From: Erythrobacter sp. HI0063
GTDB lineage: Bacteria; Pseudomonadota; Alphaproteobacteria; Sphingomonadales; Sphingomonadaceae
Assembly: GCF_001635685.1 (NCBI RefSeq)
Contig: NZ_LWFF01000274.1
Coordinates: forward strand, 97,627-161,626
Direction of reading: 5' to 3'
DNA length: 64,000 nt
Shown here: piece after piece, positions 27,059-35,123 of the stretch
Layout: every line of letters begins with the position of its first letter
Numbering within the stretch: the stretch's first letter is position 1
Made by a program: the position numbers and the translations under genes
Notes under the pieces: model-generated
What the model was told of the DNA's origin: nothing
Databases searched by the model: none
Seen by the model: the letters and a program-made list of their open reading frames with translations, nothing else

Positions 27059-27988
27059 GTGACCGACCCTGCCCCAGACTCCTCGCCCCAGGCCCTGAAC
27101 GACAGCCTCGTCCGTCTCCTCACTGTCGAGCGATCGGGCGAGACGGACCATTTCGACGGACCGTGCCAGCCCGGTGGCGTGGGGCGGGTCTTTGGCGGGC
27201 AGGTCATCGCACAGGCATTACAGGCCGCGCAGGCGTGTGCGCCTGACGGGTTCGAAGCGCATTCGCTGCATGCCTATTTTCTGCGAGGCGGGATCGAAGG
27301 CAGTCCGCTTGGCTACGATGTTTCCGCCGACTTCACCGGTCGCAGCTTCGCCAATCGCAGAGTGATCGCCAGCCAGCAGCGCGATGGTGCGTCCAAACCG
27401 ATCCTCAATTTCACGGCCAGCTTCCAGCGTCCGCAGGATGGACTCGAGCATCAGGACGCGGCGATGCCCGACGTCCCGGCGCCCGAGGATCTGCGACCCG
27501 ATAGCGAGATGCGGGCGGAAATGCTGGAGAAGATGGGCGATCGGATGAGCGAAAGCCAGCGCGCGTTGATGCTTCGCCCGCGCCCGATCGAAATGCGGAC
27601 CAGTGACAAGCTGCATTGGATGAACAGCGAGCCGCGCGCGCCCCTGAACCATAGCTGGTTCCGCGCCGTGGGCACTCTGCCCCCGATCGAGGAGAACCGC
27701 GCTCTGCACCGGGCGGTGATCGCCTATGCCAGTGATTTTACGCTACTGGGTACATGCGTCCTTCCGCATGGGCTAAGCTGGATGCGCGGCGAATTGGTAG
27801 GCGCCAGCCTCGACCACGCGATCTGGTTCCATCGTCCGGCACGGGCCGACGAGTGGCTGCTTTACGTTACCGACAGCCCCTGGAGCGGCGGCAATCGTGG
27901 CTTCAACCGGGGGCGAATCTTCAACCGCGAGGGAGACCTGGTGGCAAGCGTCGCGCAGGAAGGAATGGTGCGGAAACGCGAGCGATAG
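27059..27988 (+). CDS. tesB: Acyl-CoA thioesterase II
   Basis: A double-hotdog thioesterase of 309 residues that hydrolyses medium- and long-chain acyl-CoA. The first hotdog contains RVFGGQVIAQALQAA. The second has YASDFTLLGT (the catalytic Asp), SLDHAIWFHRPARADEWLLY (Thr/Ser position) and LVASVAQEGMVR (Gln), matching the Asp-Thr-Gln triad of E. coli TesB. The start is GTG. It follows the JmjC-like gene by 32 bases and ends before a strong terminator. Confidence 0.94.
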   Translation: MTDPAPDSSPQALNDSLVRLLTVERSGETDHFDGPCQPGGVGRVFGGQVIAQALQAAQACAPDGFEAHSLHAYFLRGGIEGSPLGYDVSADFTGRSFANRRVIASQQRDGASKPILNFTASFQRPQDGLEHQDAAMPDVPAPEDLRPDSEMRAEMLEKMGDRMSESQRALMLRPRPIEMRTSDKLHWMNSEPRAPLNHSWFRAVGTLPPIEENRALHRAVIAYASDFTLLGTCVLPHGLSWMRGELVGASLDHAIWFHRPARADEWLLYVTDSPWSGGNRGFNRGRIFNREGDLVASVAQEGMVRKRER

Positions 27989-28027
27989 CGGCGAACGTCA
28001 CCGCCGCAAGCGTCTAGCGTTCAATGA

Positions 28028-28055
28028 AAAAGGGCCCCCATTTGGGAGCCCTTTT
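28028..28055. terminator. Bidirectional intrinsic terminator
   Basis: A 12-pair stem with one C-A mismatch (28028-28039 with 28044-28055) and a 4-base loop (ATTT) has A4 on the left arm and T4 on the right. It can therefore terminate tesB on the plus strand and transcripts arriving on the minus strand. The stop of tesB is 40 bases away. Confidence 0.85.
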
Positions 28056-28082
28056 CACGTGTATGAATGTCGGCGATTCAAA

Positions 28083-28115
28083 TCAACCGAGCAGCCATTT
28101 CCAGATGCTCCACAT
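28083..28115 (-). CDS. Possible 10-residue microprotein
   Basis: ATG to TGA encodes MWSIWKWLLG, with three Trp and a single Lys. An AGAAGGGG Shine-Dalgarno (28123-28130) lies 7 bases before the ATG, and a bidirectional terminator begins 27 bases past the stop. A TTGACA on the same strand, about 50 bases upstream of the ATG, could be a -35 box, but no clear -10 follows. The peptide would insert into or lie on a membrane. The reading frame is too short for coding statistics, and it could equally be a small RNA. Confidence 0.35.
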   Translation of the reverse strand: MWSIWKWLLG

Positions 28116-28150
28116 GATAGTGCCCCTTCTGTTTAAGCCACAGAAGAGTG

Positions 28151-28182
28151 CGTTAACCATGTTTGTTTGTCAATCGTTAACC
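28151..28182 (-). promoter_or_regulatory. Two direct CGTTAACC repeats, one a CtrA-like TTAACCAT half-site
   Basis: CGTTAACC occurs at 28151-28158 and again at 28175-28182, 24 bases apart (about two helical turns). The first continues as TTAACCAT, the 8-base motif described for CtrA in Alphaproteobacteria. The full TTAA-N7-TTAA site is not present. The pair overlaps the 3' end of the CHASE2-EAL gene and lies upstream of the possible micro-ORF. Confidence 0.35.
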
Positions 28183-30492
28183 AAGATGTCTTCGTCCGTC
28201 AGATCCTTCACCTTTCGAATTCAGTAACTTGATCAATTCGCGCGGTGGTATCGGCCGCGACAGGAAATAGCCCTGGGCACGATCGCAGCCCAGATTTTTG
28301 AGCACTTCGAGAGTCGCGTTATCCTCGATTCCCTCCGCGACCGAGACCATGCCGCTATCGCGTGCCAGAGAAATCAGATTGGCTGTGATCGCCCGCGCCT
28401 TGGAAGACTGGCGCAGATTGCCGATGAAAAGCCGGTCGATCTTGATTTCATCGAAGGGCAATTCGTAAATCGTTTCGAGATTGGCAGTCTCGATGCCGAA
28501 ATCGTCGATCGAGAAACGAAGGCCGAGTTGCTTGATCCGATCGATCGTACGTCTTGCCACGTCGAAATTATCGATCCTGGCAGTTTCGGTCAGCTCGATC
28601 GTTATGCCGCTGGGGTCGATCGCGCGCGGGACGAGCTGACGCTCGATCAGATCGGCGATTGCCTCGTCGGCGAGCTGAATGGCAGAGATATTGATCGAAA
28701 CCTCAGGCGCGCGCGCATGCACCGCCATCGCTTCGACCGCATCGAGCGTCTTGGAAAGGATGCGCTCGGTCAATTCGTCCAATCTACCGACCCTCTCGCA
28801 CTGGCCGATAAACCGCTCTGGGGGAACCTGTCCCTGTTCGTTATCGAACCACCGCGCCAGGGCTTCGGCGGCGACAATAGTGCCGCTCTTCAAATCGAAT
28901 TGTGGCTGCAGGGCGATATCGATCCGATCGTGCGACAGCGCCTGTTCGAGACGTGTCTGGAGGGAATGATCCCAATCCTCACCATCGGACTGGAAGTCGC
29001 TGATCATGAACACGGGCCGATAGGCTTCGCGTGCCCGATCCGCCCCAGCAATCGCCGAACTCAGGCGGTTCGATACGGTTCGGTCGACATCCTGATCGAC
29101 GCCCAGGGTCATGGAAACGTCGAACAATCTTGCACCGACCTCGACCGATTGCGTCGCGATCGCTCGCAGCCCGCGCAGATGCGCTTCCAGGTCTTCGAAT
29201 TGCGCGGTCTTCAGGCCGAATGCGAAATACTTACCGCCATCGTAATAGATGGTGCTGCCGCTCTGACCGAATGCCAGACGATCGGCGATCTGGCGCAGAT
29301 AGCGTTGCTGTTCGCTCGGACTCAGAGTTGTGAAAACGGAATCGAGACGTGCCACCTTGGCCACGATGATGGCGAGTTGCGGTGCGACGGCATCGCCTCC
29401 CAAATCCCGATGCAGAGCCACGAAATTCGGCAAATTGCTGCGCGGCTCGATCAGCAGATGGCGACGCTTGTACCGTGCGAGAGCTCTTAGCCCTCCATAG
29501 ATCGCCAGAAGGGCGACGGGATCCGAGAATTCGGCACGAACTCCGAACTTGGCGGCCACAACGATGGCGACCAAGATTATGAGTACGATACCGACATAGG
29601 CCTGCATGCGACCAAACGAACGAAGACGGCTGAGAGCGCTCGCAAGCAGCAGGGAAAAGATCGCAATCACAAGGACATGCCATCGGATGATCGCGCCGCT
29701 TCCCTGATTATACGTCTCGGCGGCCAGAATATGGATCAGACCCGAAGGCGTGACACCGGGGCCGGGAGCCCGGAAATCATGCTGCGAGCCGATGACGACC
29801 TTGGCGCCCGCCGGGATCTGCGGATACGTTGCGTTTCCGCCCATCAACTGCGCGCTATCGAAGCGCGAAACATCATCTAGACGGATCGCATAGTCGGGAG
29901 CGATCATTCTTCGAGACGACGTTCCGTTTTCGGTCAGTCGCGTCCACAAAGAAGGATAGCGTCGCCCGTTCTGATCGACATCAGATTCAATCAACCAGAC
30001 GACATCGACGAAATCGCGCGTAAGGTGGTTGCTGGCAACCGGTAGTCCGTTTGCGAAATAAGCGTCGTTGCGGGTTTCTGTAGCGTTCAGGAGCCCGTCG
30101 GCGGCTTGATCCCGAGTAAGAAGAACATGTTCGCGGTTTCGTGTCAGCTCATTGCGCAGCGCCCGATCGACATCCGGCGAATCGCTGCGCCTGAGGGGCA
30201 CGTTGACGGCAATAAGCTGAGCATCGGCGCGCTCGAACGCGCGAACGGTCGCGAGGATCTGGCGGTTCAGCGAAGCCGCAATTTCGGGTTCGGTATCTCC
30301 TCGCGGTTCAAGATCGACATACACCATGTCGCTCGCCACCGGTTTTTCGAACATCTTGGTCTGAAGCGACCAGATGGTGATGTCAATCGGTGCCAGAAAG
30401 CGCAAAGGCGCCAGTGCCAGCACCAATATCAAGGCGATGGCCGCGTGGCGGAGCCTTTCGGAGGCAAAAAGAGGACGGGTCCGGGTTTTCAA
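28177..30492 (-). CDS. CHASE2-EAL protein with degenerate GGDEF region
   Basis: A 771-residue membrane protein. One N-terminal helix (about 13-33) is followed by a CHASE2 periplasmic sensor (about 35-265), three closely spaced helices (about 270-345), a GGDEF-like region with the remnant YYDGGKYFAFG in place of GGDEF, and an EAL domain (about 510-760). The EAL domain keeps AEALARW, SINISAIQL, IELTET, SIDDFG, EIKIDRLF, EGIE and the Gln of AQGYFLSRP, so c-di-GMP hydrolysis is plausible. Loop 6, normally DDFGTGYSSL, reads DDFGIETANLETI, which may alter dimer-linked activation. It is monocistronic and faces uvrC across a 101-base gap. Confidence 0.88.
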   Translation of the reverse strand: MKTRTRPLFASERLRHAAIALILVLALAPLRFLAPIDITIWSLQTKMFEKPVASDMVYVDLEPRGDTEPEIAASLNRQILATVRAFERADAQLIAVNVPLRRSDSPDVDRALRNELTRNREHVLLTRDQAADGLLNATETRNDAYFANGLPVASNHLTRDFVDVVWLIESDVDQNGRRYPSLWTRLTENGTSSRRMIAPDYAIRLDDVSRFDSAQLMGGNATYPQIPAGAKVVIGSQHDFRAPGPGVTPSGLIHILAAETYNQGSGAIIRWHVLVIAIFSLLLASALSRLRSFGRMQAYVGIVLIILVAIVVAAKFGVRAEFSDPVALLAIYGGLRALARYKRRHLLIEPRSNLPNFVALHRDLGGDAVAPQLAIIVAKVARLDSVFTTLSPSEQQRYLRQIADRLAFGQSGSTIYYDGGKYFAFGLKTAQFEDLEAHLRGLRAIATQSVEVGARLFDVSMTLGVDQDVDRTVSNRLSSAIAGADRAREAYRPVFMISDFQSDGEDWDHSLQTRLEQALSHDRIDIALQPQFDLKSGTIVAAEALARWFDNEQGQVPPERFIGQCERVGRLDELTERILSKTLDAVEAMAVHARAPEVSINISAIQLADEAIADLIERQLVPRAIDPSGITIELTETARIDNFDVARRTIDRIKQLGLRFSIDDFGIETANLETIYELPFDEIKIDRLFIGNLRQSSKARAITANLISLARDSGMVSVAEGIEDNATLEVLKNLGCDRAQGYFLSRPIPPRELIKLLNSKGEGSDGRRHLG

Positions 30493-30593
30493 GGGTTCTT
30501 TCCAGTCCCCCTGCCCCTAATCCAACGTCGTAAATAACCCGTTTAAGCCATAACGGATGTTATTCGGCTTCCCTCGCTGCCGGGCTAGAAAAC

Positions 30594-32552
30594 CTAACCG
30601 CCCGCATGGTAAAAATCATAGATCTGCCGGGCCACGCCCTCGCTGATTCCCGGCGCGCGCTGAAGGTCTTCGAGCGCAGCGGCCCGGACTTTCCCGGCAG
30701 TGCCGAAATGCAGCAAAAGCGCACGCTTACGGGCCGGGCCGATACCGGGAATCTCGTCCAGCGGACTGGCCGTGATCGCCCGGCTGCGCTTGGCGCGATG
30801 AGCGCCGATGGCGTAGCGATGCACCTCGTCGCGAAGGGTCTGGAGATAGAACAGCAATGGTGAATTGACCGGTAAGGTTTTTTCGCGCCCGTCGGGAAAA
30901 TGGAAGACCTCCCGCCCTTCGCGCCCGTGATGCGGCCCCTTGGCGATGGCGATCAGCGGTACGCGTTCGATTCCCATTTCTTCCAGCGTATCGCGCACGC
31001 TGGACATCTGGCCCTTGCCGCCGTCGATCAGGACGAGGTCGGGCCACACGGTTTCGTGGCTGCCCTTCTTCCCTTCCTCACCTTCGGGGTGTTCGGATAG
31101 ATTACGGAAGCGGCGCCCCATCACTTCGCGCATCATTCCGAAATCGTCATTGGTCTGCGCGCTCTTGATGTTAAATTTGCGGTACTGGCCCTTCTCGAAC
31201 CCCTCGGGCGAGGCGACCACCATCGCGCCGACCGCCTTCGATCCCTGGATATGGCTGTTGTCGTAAACCTCGATGCGCTGCGGCACTTCGTCCAATTCGA
31301 GGAATTCGGCGAGTTCGCGCAGGATCTTGGCCTTGGTCCCGCTTTCCGCCAGCCGCCGCTCCAGCGCCTCGACCGCATTGCGGGTGGCCTGCTGCATCAG
31401 CTTGCGCCGATCGCCACGCTGGGGGATCGAGATGGCGACAACGTGTCCCGCCTTTTCGGCCAGCGCCTCGGCGATCAGATCCTGTTCGGGCAATTCCCGA
31501 TCGGCGAGGATCGTGCGCGGCGGCGGCACTTCCTCGTAGAACTGGAGCAGAACGTCGGCGAGCACTTCGGCTTCTTCGACATCGCCGGTGTTCTTGGGAA
31601 AGATCGCCCGATGGCCCCAGTTCTGCCCACCCCGGATGAAGAAAGCCTGGACCCCCATCTGCCCGCCCTTGGCCGACAGCGCGAACACGTCCGCATCGCC
31701 CACGCCGCTCGCATTGATCGCCTGGCTGCCCTGGATGAAGGTCGCCGCGCGTAAACGATCGCGCAGGATCGCCGCCGTCTCGAAATCCAGGTCCTGCGCG
31801 GCTTTGGCCATCTGTTTCTCGATGCTCGCCTGCACCGCGCCCGACTTGCCGCCGAGGAAGTCCTTCGCCTCGCGCATCAGGCTGGCATAGCCCTCCTGAT
31901 CGATCCGCCCTACGCAGGGCGCGGAGCAGCGCTTGATCTGATACAGGAGGCAGGGCCGATCGCGGTTCGAGAAGAAACTGTCGGTACAACTGCGCAGCAG
32001 AAACAGCTTCTGCAGCGCATTCAACGTCTTGTTGACCGATCCGGCGCTGGCAAAGGGACCGTAATAATCGCCCTTCGCGCGGCGGGCGCCGCGATGCTTC
32101 TGGATGCGCGGAAAGGCGTGATCGGCGCGCAGAAGGATGAAGGGGAAGCTCTTGTCGTCGCGCAGCAGGACGTTGAAGGGCGGGCGATACCGCTTGATCA
32201 ACTGCGCTTCCAGAAGCAGCGCCTCGGCCTCCGAATTGGTGACCACGATCTCCATCGCGCGGCACTGGCTGACCATCCGCTTGAGCCGGTTCGAGAGCCC
32301 TTTGACCTGCGTGTAATTCGCCACCCGCGCCTTCAGGCTGCGCGCCTTGCCGACATACAGGACATCGCCGCGCGTATCGAGCATGCGATAGACGCCGGGG
32401 CGCGGTTTCAATGTCTTCACCGTGTCGCGAATGACCCCCACGCCCGTCTCCAGATCGGGCTGCGCGCTCGCGACCGTGTAGGTCGCGCGTTCTTCGTTGA
32501 AACGCCCGCTGCCTCGGGGATCGTGGGGAGAACCGGCTTTCGTTCGCGACAT
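30594..32552 (-). CDS. uvrC: Excinuclease ABC subunit C
   Basis: UvrC makes both incisions in nucleotide excision repair. The start at 32552 (MSRTKAGSPHDPRGSG) gives 652 residues. In order it has the GIY-YIG nuclease (PGVYRMLDTRGDVLYVGKAR), the Cys-containing linker (YQIKRCSAPCVGRI), the UVR motif binding UvrB (MAKAAQDLDFETAAILRDRL), the RNase H-like endonuclease (RIEVYDNSHIQGSKAVGAMV, and LVLIDGGKGQ) and tandem helix-hairpin-helix motifs (LDEIPGIGPARKRALL). All are intact. Its N-terminal extension of about 40 residues before the GIY-YIG is basic and unstructured. Confidence 0.97.
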   Translation of the reverse strand: MSRTKAGSPHDPRGSGRFNEERATYTVASAQPDLETGVGVIRDTVKTLKPRPGVYRMLDTRGDVLYVGKARSLKARVANYTQVKGLSNRLKRMVSQCRAMEIVVTNSEAEALLLEAQLIKRYRPPFNVLLRDDKSFPFILLRADHAFPRIQKHRGARRAKGDYYGPFASAGSVNKTLNALQKLFLLRSCTDSFFSNRDRPCLLYQIKRCSAPCVGRIDQEGYASLMREAKDFLGGKSGAVQASIEKQMAKAAQDLDFETAAILRDRLRAATFIQGSQAINASGVGDADVFALSAKGGQMGVQAFFIRGGQNWGHRAIFPKNTGDVEEAEVLADVLLQFYEEVPPPRTILADRELPEQDLIAEALAEKAGHVVAISIPQRGDRRKLMQQATRNAVEALERRLAESGTKAKILRELAEFLELDEVPQRIEVYDNSHIQGSKAVGAMVVASPEGFEKGQYRKFNIKSAQTNDDFGMMREVMGRRFRNLSEHPEGEEGKKGSHETVWPDLVLIDGGKGQMSSVRDTLEEMGIERVPLIAIAKGPHHGREGREVFHFPDGREKTLPVNSPLLFYLQTLRDEVHRYAIGAHRAKRSRAITASPLDEIPGIGPARKRALLLHFGTAGKVRAAALEDLQRAPGISEGVARQIYDFYHAGG

Positions 32553-32647
32553 GACGTGGGAGATAGTGCGCGCGCACGTTTTTCTCAAACTCTTGTGCGC
32601 GCCCGAGAGCGCTTGTCTAACACCCTGTTTCACGCCATCCGGCGGCG

Positions 32648-33943
32648 ATGGACGTCCTTCCCACCAGCAATGCTTCCGCACCGCCGCGCATGATCGGCTT
32701 CTGGGGCACCGCCCTGTTCCCGATCAACGGGATGATCGGCGCGGGCATTTTCGCTCTGCCCGCCGTGCTGGCGGCGGGTGTCGGCAGCTTCGCGCCTTGG
32801 CTGATGCTGCTGGGCGGAACCGCCTTCATGCCTCTGGCGCTGTGTTACGCCTGGCTGGCGGGTAAGTTCGAGAACAGCGGCGGGCCGGTCCTGTACGGAG
32901 AGGCCGCCTTCGGTCGCTTCGTCGGCTTTCAGTCCGGCTGGGCGCGCTATGCCAGCGCCATCGTGACCGCCGCGGCGAATACCAGCGTCATGGTCGCCTA
33001 TATGGCGGCGCTGTGGCCCGCCATGGCCGATCCGGTGATCGAGATGGGCGCCATCGCCACGATCCTTGGCATCATCACTGCAGTCAACCTGGTGGGCATG
33101 AGCCGGGCAGTCGGCGCGCTGGGTGTGATGACGGTGATCAAGGTCGTACCGCTCATTGCGCTCGTCGTCTCCGCGCTGTTCGCGGGCGATCCGGCGATCG
33201 GCTTCGCCCTGCCCGAATTCAGCGCAGTGGAAACGGTCGTGCTGCTGACCTTCTACGCCTTCATGGGGTTCGAAGCGGTGGTGGAACCGGCTGGCGAGAT
33301 GCGCGAACCACGCCGGGACATTCCGCGCGCCATCGTGACCATGGTGGCGGGCGTCACCGCGCTCTACATGGCAGTGATCTGGGCCTATCTCGCGATTGCT
33401 CCTGCCGTCGCCAACGAGGAGAACGCGCTGGCCGGGGCCGCGCTGGAAACGATGGGACAGGTCGGATCGCTCGCCATCGTCGTCGCCGCAGCGTTCAGCA
33501 TCGGGGCGAACAATTTCAACGGCGCCACCACCCAGCCCCGCATTCTCTACGGCATGGCGCAGCGGGGCATGCTGCCGCGCTGGTTCATGGGCGTATCCAA
33601 GCGATACGGTACGCCCGCCAACGCCATCCTGTTCACAGGCGGCGCGTCGATCGCATTCGGCATGTGGGAAGGATTTGCCGTGCTGGCCGTAGCGGGCACG
33701 CTGATCCGGCTTGTTACGTATTCGATCTGCGCAGCGGCCCTGCCGGTGATCGAACACCGCGAGGGGCGGATAAACCCCGTGCACGCCGTCTGCGCCCTGC
33801 TGGCGATGTTGGTCAGCCTCTACGTCGCGCTTCAGGTCGATACGCAGGCGGTGCTGGTGTTTTTGAGCCTGATCGTCCTCGGCACCGTGTTCTACTTCGT
33901 CGCGGGACGACAGGACGCGAAGACCAGCCTTCCGGTCGGATGA
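32648..33943 (+). CDS. APC family amino acid permease
   Basis: This 431-residue inner-membrane transporter has about 12 hydrophobic helices. The first helix carries the unwound substrate-site motif GMIGAGIFALPA typical of the APC superfamily. TM6 contains FYAFMGFEAVVEPAGEMREPRRDIPRA, the second substrate-site element. SIGANNFNGATTQPRILYGMAQRG is the usual TM8-loop. The substrate is probably an amino acid or amine. It is divergent from uvrC and its stop overlaps the next ATG. Confidence 0.9.
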   Translation: MDVLPTSNASAPPRMIGFWGTALFPINGMIGAGIFALPAVLAAGVGSFAPWLMLLGGTAFMPLALCYAWLAGKFENSGGPVLYGEAAFGRFVGFQSGWARYASAIVTAAANTSVMVAYMAALWPAMADPVIEMGAIATILGIITAVNLVGMSRAVGALGVMTVIKVVPLIALVVSALFAGDPAIGFALPEFSAVETVVLLTFYAFMGFEAVVEPAGEMREPRRDIPRAIVTMVAGVTALYMAVIWAYLAIAPAVANEENALAGAALETMGQVGSLAIVVAAAFSIGANNFNGATTQPRILYGMAQRGMLPRWFMGVSKRYGTPANAILFTGGASIAFGMWEGFAVLAVAGTLIRLVTYSICAAALPVIEHREGRINPVHAVCALLAMLVSLYVALQVDTQAVLVFLSLIVLGTVFYFVAGRQDAKTSLPVG

Positions 33944-35118
33944 TGACCGAGAACTTCGATGCGATAATCCTGGGTGCGGGTGCTGCCGGCCTGATGGCGG
34001 CGGCCCGCGCCGGGCAGCGCGGGCGGCGTGTCGCAGTGCTGGAACGCGCGGACCGACCGGGCAAGAAAATCCTGATTTCGGGCGGCGGGCGCTGCAATTT
34101 CACCAATCTGGGCGCGGGCCCTGCAAACTATCTGTCCGCCAACCCGCATTTCGCCAAGTCGGCGCTGGCCCGCTATACCGCGCGCGATTTCCTCGATCTG
34201 GTCGAACGCTACGCGATCGCGTGGCATGAAAAGACGCTCGGCCAGTTGTTCTGCGACGGGTCGGCGCAGCAGATCGTCGACATGCTGCTGGAAGAGTGCG
34301 CGAAAGGCGGTGTAACGATCCGATGTGGGCAGAACGTGACGGCGGTTTCGCGTGATGATGATCGCTTCACGGTCGAGACCGATGATGGGTCGATTGCCGC
34401 TCCTGCCTTGGTCATCGCCACCGGGGGCCCTTCGATCCCCAAGATGGGTGCGACGGGATTCGCTTACGATCTGGCGCGGCAGTTCGGGCTGAAGATCGTG
34501 GAGCCGCGCCCCGCCCTCGTCCCGCTGACGCTGGGCGGCGAGGAAGTGCTGTTCCGCGAAATTTCGGGCGTTTCCGCGCCGGTCGTGGCGAAAGCGGGCA
34601 AGGCCAGTTTCCCCGAAGCGGCCCTGTTCACGCATCGCGGGCTGTCCGGCCCGGCCATTCTGCAGGCCAGCTCCTATTGGAAGCCCGGCGACACCGTGAC
34701 GGTCGATTTCCTGCCCGATCGGGAGCCCGGCTGGCTGTTGGCGCTGAAGCGTGAGAGCCCGCGCATTACTTTGCGGACCGTGCTGCGCGAACGCCTTCCC
34801 CAGCGCCTCGCCGATATCCTGGCCGAGCGGATCGACATCGCCAGCGAGCTTGGCAACGCCCCCGACAAAAAGCTGGCCGATGCGGAACGACGCCTGTCGG
34901 CATGGACCTTCACGCCCAATGGCAGCGAGGGATACGCCAAGGCGGAAGTGACGGTTGGCGGGATCGCCACGAGCGAGCTTTCCTCCAAGACCATGGAAGC
35001 GCGCCGCGTTTCCGGCCTTTATGCCGTGGGCGAAGCGGTCGATGTCACCGGCTGGCTCGGTGGCTACAATTTTCAGTGGGCCTGGGCGAGCGGGAAGGCC
35101 GCAGGCGAGGCGATCTAG
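33940..35118 (+). CDS. HI0933/YhiN-type NAD(P)/FAD-dependent oxidoreductase
   Basis: This 392-residue flavoprotein has the FAD-binding dinucleotide motif DAIILGAGAAGLMAA, the family hallmark ILISGGGRCNFTN, and the C-terminal AVGEAVDVTGWLGGYNFQWAWASG. The HI0933 family is widespread, but its reaction is not settled. Two consecutive ATG codons start the gene; the first overlaps the permease stop. The two genes are coupled, with no evident metabolic link. Confidence 0.92.
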   Translation: MMTENFDAIILGAGAAGLMAAARAGQRGRRVAVLERADRPGKKILISGGGRCNFTNLGAGPANYLSANPHFAKSALARYTARDFLDLVERYAIAWHEKTLGQLFCDGSAQQIVDMLLEECAKGGVTIRCGQNVTAVSRDDDRFTVETDDGSIAAPALVIATGGPSIPKMGATGFAYDLARQFGLKIVEPRPALVPLTLGGEEVLFREISGVSAPVVAKAGKASFPEAALFTHRGLSGPAILQASSYWKPGDTVTVDFLPDREPGWLLALKRESPRITLRTVLRERLPQRLADILAERIDIASELGNAPDKKLADAERRLSAWTFTPNGSEGYAKAEVTVGGIATSELSSKTMEARRVSGLYAVGEAVDVTGWLGGYNFQWAWASGKAAGEAI

Positions 35119-35123
35119 GCCGG

